Of a DNA stretch of 64,000 nt, positions 57,480 to 64,000 are shown piece by piece. The notes below the pieces were generated by a model. The model was not told the DNA's origin and ran no database searches. It worked only from the letters and a program-made list of their open reading frames with translations. Each line of letters begins with the position of its first letter. Within the stretch, counting starts at the first letter, position 1. Origin of the DNA: Parapristionchus giblindavisi (taxonomy: Eukaryota; Nematoda; Chromadorea; Rhabditida; Diplogasteridae); NCBI GenBank assembly GCA_943737045.1, contig CALSFV010000017.1, positions 1,302,001-1,366,000 on the forward strand, given 5' to 3'. Position numbers and translations under genes: made by a program.

Positions 57480-57856
57480 AATGGCGCGTTAAAATGTTAT
57501 GGAAAACCGAAAAAAGAGACTTTCTGAGTGTTAAAATGTACTCTGGAAAACCGAAAATGGAAAGTCGTTATTTGAATTCGCGGGCGCGAATAAGGTGCGG
57601 GAATCTAAATTTGCACTCGCGACTCCGAGTTTCCGATGTCAAAAGAAGACGAAAAGTGAAAGAAAAAGAAATTCCGGATTTACTTCGTTTATAAAACATA
57701 GAAATTGGCAGTCAGAAATCCGGAATTTGAGTTCCCGCACATTATTCGCGCCCGCGAATTCAAATATCGCCTTTCCATTTTCGGTTTTCCAGGGAACATT
57801 TTAACTCTCGGAAAGTCGCTTTTTTCGGTTTTCCACCACATTTTAACGCGCCATAA
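57480..57856. mobile_element. 377-bp inverted-repeat MITE
   Basis: The left end ATGGCGCGTTAAAATGT and the right end are inverted, and further blocks (GGAAAACCGAAAA, GAATTCGCGGGCGCGAATAA, CCGGATTT) are mirrored within. No ORF. Confidence 0.65.
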
Positions 57857-57878
57857 ATATGTCCCTACGCATCCTTCT

Positions 57879-58164
57879 ACCTCTCCCTATCCTTTCTCTC
57901 CCTCTCCCTCTCCCTCTCCTTTCTCTCCCTCTCCCTCTCCCTTCTCTCCCTCTCCCTCTCCCTCTCCCTCTCCTTTCTCTCCCTCTCCCTCTCCTTTCTC
58001 TCCCTCTCCCTCTCCTTTCTCTCCCTCTCCCTCTCCTTTCTCTCCCTCTCCCTCTCCTTTCTCTCCCTCTCCCTCTCCTTTCTCTCCCTCTCCCTCTCCT
58101 TTCTCTCCCTCTCCCTCTCCTTTCTCTCCCTCTCCCTCTCCTTTCTCTCCCTCTCCCTCTCCAT
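57879..58164. repeat. 21-bp pyrimidine minisatellite
   Basis: About 9-10 near-perfect copies of TTTCTCCCTCTCCCTCTCC-type units (period 21) after a more irregular start. Long frames on both strands follow directly from the 7-codon period and are not genes. Confidence 0.9.
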
Positions 58165-60697
58165 CCCTTCCTTAGTCTCACTATGCCTTCATAAATAGGT
58201 GCATCTAAACAACGGCGTCAGAGGCTCCTTACAAGGATAAGTCCTCTTCTTACTGATAAGAGAGAGGTAGAGTGAGACGAGGTATACGTAGTAACTCCGC
58301 CCACTATCTTGTCGTATCATAGGAGAAATAGTTCCGCTTATGTGCTTTAGTCCAAAGCCTCAACAAAACTCACGATTTCATGAAATCCTCACAGACTAAA
58401 ATTCTAGTGACATACGCATTGTTGATTCGGCCTGTCAATGACGCTTGGAAGCTGCATGCGCAGGCTTGGACACCGCGCATATCACACGACTTCTCGTGAG
58501 GAAATCATTCAAATCGCAAGGAACCGATTCTTTGCAGTCGACAGTTTCTTCAACACACAATAATCTTCGCTATGGGATGCCAGGATACCATATTCTTATG
58601 CGAAAAGTGGATCTCCTTGTAGTTCAGTGGCGAGATGAATTCAAGAAGAGATGAATGCACTTACAACAAAACATCCTCTACCCCTATCATAGATCCTTCT
58701 TGACGCATTTCTCCTTCTCCTTCTCTCCTTCTTTCTCTCCCTCTTCCTCTCTGATCTTCCTCTATCTCTTCTTATCCAGAGATTTCATAGTGATATCACA
58801 GAAGCGGATAAAACATGCTCTCTTCTTAACCGAAACTCATAGGAAAACAACTTACCCAATATAGGAAATCATCTGATCATTAATCACAAAAAAAATTGTA
58901 GAAAAGAAGCGAAAACATACGAAACGAAAAGAAAAATGCGAGAAAATTCGCAAAACTAGGAGAGTTTTCTCTAGTTGTCTCTGTTTTTCTATACTTCACT
59001 TTCTGTTTTGTTCTGATTATGAGCACTGATTATGAGCTACCGTAGCACTTTGCATAATCATCTATGTCAATGTAATCCATACTTCTTTCTTGATCCTACC
59101 GTAACCCGTCCTGTTGTCTATGTGAAATACCGTAACCCATGTCCATAATTACCGTATCCATGAATGATCACATTCAAACCCTTGCTTCGCTTCTCTCACT
59201 CTCGTGTCGAACAATGCATTACAAGATGTACAGTCATCTCTTGTTCTTTTCTCCCTCTCCCTCTACCTTTCTTCCTCTCTCCCTCTCCTTTTTCTCTCTC
59301 CCTCTCCTTTTTCTCTCTCCCTCTCCTTTTCCTCTCTCCCTCTACATTTCTTCCTCTCTCCCTCTCCTTTTTCTCTCCCCCTCTACCTCTCCCTCTCTCT
59401 TTTCTTATCACACCACTGACCGGGCCATGGTATTCGTAATCTGTCCACATAACCTTATATGCAAAGGGCGAGAGTTATCAAGAGGTAGAGAAGAGAGAGG
59501 GAGAGAAAAGAAGGAGGAAGGGGGAGAAAGGGAGAGGGAGAGAGGGGAGGGAGAGGGACGAAGATGTGGGCAAACAATAACGGACAGACATTTTGTGACG
59601 GCAAAGGAAGGAACAGTTATGATCGGAATATCGATTGATTCATTTAGGAATATTGATTGATTTAGATCAGAATAGAAAGTTGATGAAAGAGACTGGAGAT
59701 GCATTGAATAATTGAAACCATCTAAGAAATCTCAATATGCAAAATACTATATACCGAATTATCACTGGCCTAACATTGATTTCCCTAGGATTTCGTGTGC
59801 ATTGAATAACGGTTTGTACCTTTACCTTTTACTACCAGATGCGTGAATAACAAATAAGGTAAGGCTGATTTGAATCGTGTCTCCCGTTTTTCGTCATTTT
59901 GAATCTATACATATCGAGCCTTCTTATGTTTCATGAAAATTCTAACTTTCATTTCAAACAATTCTGAATCCCTTCACCGGTCTATACACTTCTTTCCACT
60001 TCCTCTTCGTAATGATCTCTGTCAGCGAGGACAAAACCCAGCGATCGATAATCACCAATATACTGTATACCAAATTTGAACTTAGCCCAATCGATATCTA
60101 AGAAATATTGATTGATAATTAGAGTTTAAGGTGTTTTTAAATCTTCAACAAGTGTGAAAGATTATAGAACAAAGGATGGGAGGATACGTTATAGAAGGAG
60201 TCTAATGGAGTCGACTGAAGGTCAAGTAGTCTTCACTAATCTCTCTGAGAGATCATGAGACACGGTGTTTCGTGTCGTAGGAAACGTCGGAATACAGAGG
60301 TTGGGTTACTGTAGTCGCTTTAGTCGTACGTCTCCTTAGCTATAGGTAGACTATTTGCAATTCTTATAAGGCGAAAACGTCGTGTTGACTGACTCTCTTT
60401 CTCTAATATTCAGTTCAAAGCAGCGAGAATAAAAGAAAATCAGAGTTAACTCTCCTCCTGTTAAACTCTCTCTCGCCTCTTTTTCTTTTCTTTTCGTAAC
60501 TTTTGATCACACCATAACTTGGTGGTCATCCAGGTACGGATGTTATACTCAAGTTGAGATTACCATTTCAAATGTGAAAATCGACGAATAGAATAATTTG
60601 TGGAGCTTGCACAAGAAAGATTGGATAACAAATTGTTCAAAAGACCCATATTCCATTCCTGAAACTTATTCGAAAGTCGTCATTTTGGCTCTTTGAT

Positions 60698-60757
60698 CAA
60701 AGATCTATCAAAGATCAAAGATCAAAGATCAAAGATCAAAGATCAAAGATCAAAGTT
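60698..60757. repeat. GATCAAA heptamer array
   Basis: About eight tandem ATCAAAG units. The same heptamer recurs in two or three copies in many introns of the window. Confidence 0.9.
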
Positions 60758-61737
60758 CAACACATATCCCATTCAGTCTGTCAGCTTCCCCCAATACCCG
60801 CATATAGTTAGTGAGGACCATCTGGTCTGTGCCGCACTGTACGGAGGCCAGAGGACCTCTATTCTTCCCCCTCTAGGGTCTCTTCCTCTCCCTCGTCACC
60901 TCTCTCTCTCCCTCTCCCTCTTGCCAACCCCCTATTCAGTCCTTTTCTCCTTCTATTCCTTCGGGTCAGCGCATTACAGTCCCCTCCCGGCTGTTGCATA
61001 TCGCTTTGTGCCCACTCTCTCCCTCTCCTTATTCCCTCCCTCTCCCTCTCCCTTTCCCTCTGCCTCTCCCTCTCCCTCTCCCTTCAGGGGAGTATGGCAG
61101 GTCATGTGGGCGGAGTCTGACCTCTAGTGATGGCATCTCATTTGAATACATACACGTATCGAGAGTGACCTCAGCAGTCGTTCTTCCTCCCTCTCTTGCA
61201 CCTCTACACTTGTCTCTTCTGCTCCGTTCAAAAGTTACGAAAAGAAAATAAAATCAGTGAAACTCTCCTTGTTTCACACCCTATCTCTCATCTTTACCGT
61301 GTTTTTTTCTTTTCCGGACATCGTTACTCTTCCATTTATGTCATTCATTCCCACTGTCGTATTGTTACTGTCATTGTTTCCAGTTGTCAAATTTTTTACT
61401 GTCATTTTCGCTGTGACTTACTTCCTTGACTATTTCTACCATTGTACGGTAGCATTCAATTTACCGACTATGCTGTACATTGTTGTGATGCAACATTCAT
61501 TTCAATGTTTCTGTCGCCACTTTTCACTTTCAAAGATCATTCATGCAACACCGCACACTTACATACCGTATATAATACAAAGATCGCCAGATTACAGTAT
61601 TCCATGGATCTACCTTAACCCCTCATGATCTCAGTCCATGACCGATCTTTGTCTCAGCCTTCTCATCCTTTCTTATCACCTCATCTTCCTTATTCTCCGT
61701 CATGTGTACCTATAGCCCCAGGGCTTTTCCGCATTAT

Positions 61738-61740
<3 letters not shown>

Positions 61741-61786
<46 letters not shown>

Positions 61787-61990
61787 TCCTTATTCTCTCT
61801 CTCCCTTTCTACCTCTCTCTCTCTCCCCACTCTCCCTCTTTCTCTCTCACTCTTCATCTCTCCATCTACCTCACTATCTCTCCATCTCTCTCCCTCTCCC
61901 TCTCCCTCTCCCTCTCCCTCTCCCTCTCCCTCTCCCTCTCCCTCTCCCTCTCCCTCTCCCTCTCCCTCTCTCCCTCTCCCTCTCCCTTTA
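61741..61990. repeat. TC and TCTCCC microsatellites
   Basis: A (TC)n run of about 40 bp, mixed CT sequence, then about 18 units of CTCCCT between 61880 and 61985. Confidence 0.95.
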
Positions 61991-62703
61991 TCATCCTACT
62001 CATCCCCTATGACTCTGTGATTCCCTAACATCGTCGACGGTTCCATCTACGTATCCTTCTTCTTATGACCAAATCTCTATTTTGGTCTACAGAAGACTCC
62101 GCCCATCGATCTTCTTTCCATTTTAAGCTGTCTGCATGTCTAGTATATAGTCAGTACGCCCAGCATTTCTGAGACTTCTGGAGAGTTTTACTTGGATAGA
62201 ATTCAATTCTAACATTTTACACTGAAAAAGTTTATGGACAATAAGTTTCGTTGTCTCTATGATATTGTTCAGTATCTGAAGAAACTCTTTGATCTTTGAT
62301 CTCTGGTCTAAGATCAAAGATCACTTGGCAAGCTTGCACACCCATTGTCCTTCGTCATAGTATATCTTGGAGTTGACCTCATCATTCTTTCCTCCTCCTC
62401 CTCCCTAGGGCGGTCGCTTCTTTGCCCCTATCTATCCCTCCTACAGTAATCTCTGACAGGTGGTCACATTATGTATACGGAGAGAGGGGGAGTAGCTTTA
62501 CCGCCCCCTCCTCGACCATTCTTTCCGATCACCCATCCATCATCTCACTTCATTACCATGCACGACTACCATACCCCGATGTGCTATACCGTACCCCTAC
62601 AGTATCTTTCATGACCTTATATCTGCCGTAACCCTTTATACCGAACCTCATCCATTTATCTGCCCTATCGTAACCCCTACCGTAACCTACAGTACTTTCA
62701 GAG

Positions 62704-63255
62704 ATGGACGCGTGTTCTCCGACTTCCTCCTCCTCCGAGATCTCTTCTCCTTCTATTCATTCCTCTAATCAATCCGGTCAATCCACATCTGCTTTCTCCG
62801 CCTTCCAACCGTTCTTGATGCAACAGCAACTGCTCGCCCTACTCTCAGCACAGGTACGAGATCAAAGATCAGAGATCAAAGATCAACTTGACTCTTTCCA
62901 GCTCCAATCTGCACTGCCCGTTCCGTCAGCAACCGCTAACAATGACAAGTTGGAAGTGAAAAGCGAGCCCATGGAACAGACTATTGTGAGTTTGATCTTT
63001 GATCTTTGATCTCTGTAATTTGATCTTATTTCAGCTCGAACCCATGACAGTCATCGCTCCTCCACACCAGAACAGCTTGCTCACCACAGTTCAGGTTGGA
63101 CAATTGATCTTTGATCTTTGATCTTTTACCATTATCTGAAGTCTGATCTTTGATCTTTCCAGAATCTCTCGATCCCAACTACACACAACGTCCTCGGCCT
63201 GAAGAAGGAAGAACTGTAAGTCAATCAATAATTTATTAACCGCAATCAATCAATA

Positions 63256-63288
<33 letters not shown>

Positions 63289-64000
63289 TTTCAGTCTGCG
63301 TATTCCTTCCGAGTCTCCCTCATCTACCGTATCCAGTCCTCGCAAGCGATCCGCTGACCACATGCTCGACAAGACCTCGGTAAGCTACCCCACCCATCGA
63401 TTGCCCATTTCTACCGTATTCAGCGCCTACCGTAATCATCGATTTCCTTTCAGGAGGACTATCTCGAGCGTCGTCGCAAGAACAACGATTCCGCGCGCAG
63501 ATCGCGCGAGGTCCGCCGTCTGCGCGAGCAGTCCAACAGAGAACGCATGCAGGTGAGCGAAGTGAAAGTACGCGGCATCGACCAGGCTCCGCCTATTTTT
63601 AATAATCTTTGAACTAAGCTCCGCCCATTTTTAATAATCTTTGAACTAAGCCCCGCCCATTTTAAATATTCTTTGAACTAAGCTCCACGCATTTTAATAA
63701 TCTTTGAACTACGCTCCGCCCATTTTTAATAATCTTTGAACTAAGCTCCGCCCATTTTCAATAATCTTTGAACTAATCTCCGCCCATTTTCAGGTCCTTG
63801 AAGTGGAGAACGGTCAACTTCGATCACAGATTTCATCATTACGAATGGAACTTTCCCAGTTGCAACTCGTTCTTTTATCTGGAGGAATCAATATTCCCAA
63901 TATTCCTTCACAGGTAATTATTTAATTATTTTATTTTTTTGGAACGATTATTGATTGATTCCCTGTTTCAGGCCAACTCTGACAGTTCAACGTCTCCTTC
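62704..64000 (+). CDS. bZIP transcription factor (NFIL3/PAR-like), 3' end outside window
   Basis: Exons: 62704-62853, 62902-62985, 63035-63094, 63163-63215, 63295-63379, 63454-63552, 63794-63913, 63972-64000 and beyond; 217 aa to about residue 233 visible. The N-terminus is Ser-rich, with a sumoylation-like VKSEP. The basic region YLERRRKNNDSARRSREVRR (residues 147-166) carries the NNxxAxRSR DNA-contact signature. A zipper follows with Leu at 179, 186, 193 and 200. The YxERRRKNN start is typical of the NFIL3, PAR and CES-2 group, so it should bind TTAYRTAA-like sites as a dimer. Three introns carry GATCAAA heptamers and intron 6 a 35-bp minisatellite. Confidence 0.88.
63585..63793 (+). repeat. 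Intronic 35-bp minisatellite with GC boxes
   Basis: Seven diverged units of AATCTTTGAACTAAGCTCCG followed by CCCATTTTTAAT fill bZIP intron 6. The last unit ends in CCCATTTTCAG and supplies the 3' splice site of the intron. Confidence 0.88.

Larger units (their letters stand above)
52964..62703. other. 9.7-kb intergenic region, low-complexity rich
   Basis: No coding gene supported. Open frames here are products of CT or GA repeats. It holds several pyrimidine tracts (56452-56656, 57879-58164, 59246-59402, 60880-61085, 61741-61990), a purine tract (59480-59565), a 377-bp inverted-repeat element (57480-57856) and a GATCAAA heptamer array (60698-60757). The right end is presumably the upstream control region of the bZIP gene. 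Confidence 0.5.

Noticed and set aside
57843..58194. Three overlapping long frames on both strands (about 95-112 aa)
   Set aside because: All are read-through of the 21-bp CT minisatellite, whose period is a multiple of three; the predicted proteins are pure short repeats.
60698..60757. CRISPR-like or telomere-like array
   Set aside because: The heptamer repeats have no unique spacers, and the unit is not the nematode telomere TTAGGC.

Overview
The window reads as nuclear DNA of a nematode, most likely a clade V rhabditid or diplogastrid. Exons are short (about 35-340 bp) and introns are mostly 40-200 bp with TTTCAG-type acceptors. The tandem pair of WAGO-type Argonautes belongs to a nematode-expanded clade. 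From memory, rpl-31, a SAC phosphatase and cox-4 also lie together in C. elegans (W09C5 cosmid). The intron-dense style resembles Pristionchus, but the species cannot be fixed from sequence alone. All gene models were assembled by hand from splice signals, reading frame and phase; the main ones close in frame across every exon.

Layout. 0.8-1.5 kb (-): small Arg-start, Asp/Glu-rich protein. 1.8-3.8 kb: possible orphan exons, a hAT-like MITE and a 1.4 kb palindrome. 4.2-6.8 kb (+): coiled-coil, disordered protein. 8.2-25.0 kb (+): WAGO Argonaute 1, 35 exons, swollen by a 2.4 kb palindrome, a 2.5 kb long-TIR element with its own ORF, a dead mariner, a tRNA-derived SINE-like insert and small hairpin MITEs. 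25.8-33.0 kb (+): WAGO Argonaute 2, 34 exons, compact, with an RGG-repeat N-terminus. 33.6-35.2 kb: a second long-TIR element with the same ends. 35.5-36.9 kb (-): GET1/WRB with a tRNA-Lys(CUU) in an intron on the other strand. 37.8-48.1 kb (-): SAC2/INPP5F-like phosphoinositide phosphatase, 23 exons, with a NAA60-like acetyltransferase gene nested in intron 5 and a 5'-truncated LINE between 431-bp direct repeats in intron 19. 48.4-49.3 kb (-): rpl-31. 49.8-51.4 kb (+): GKAP1-like coiled-coil protein. 51.9-53.0 kb (-): cox-4. 53.0-62.7 kb: long intergenic stretch rich in CT/GA tracts. 62.7 kb to the end (+): NFIL3/PAR-type bZIP factor, cut by the window edge.

Biology. The two Argonautes are a tandem duplicate: 32 consecutive exons correspond one to one with length changes only in multiples of three. 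They probably bind secondary (22G-type) small RNAs. The most suggestive feature is that the Argonaute 1 pre-mRNA carries two very long inverted repeats in its introns, able to fold into dsRNA stems of about 0.7 and 1.1 kb, the kind of substrate that feeds the pathway the gene itself serves. The right half holds conserved housekeeping genes (tail-anchored protein insertion, phosphoinositide turnover, N-terminal acetylation, ribosome, respiratory chain).
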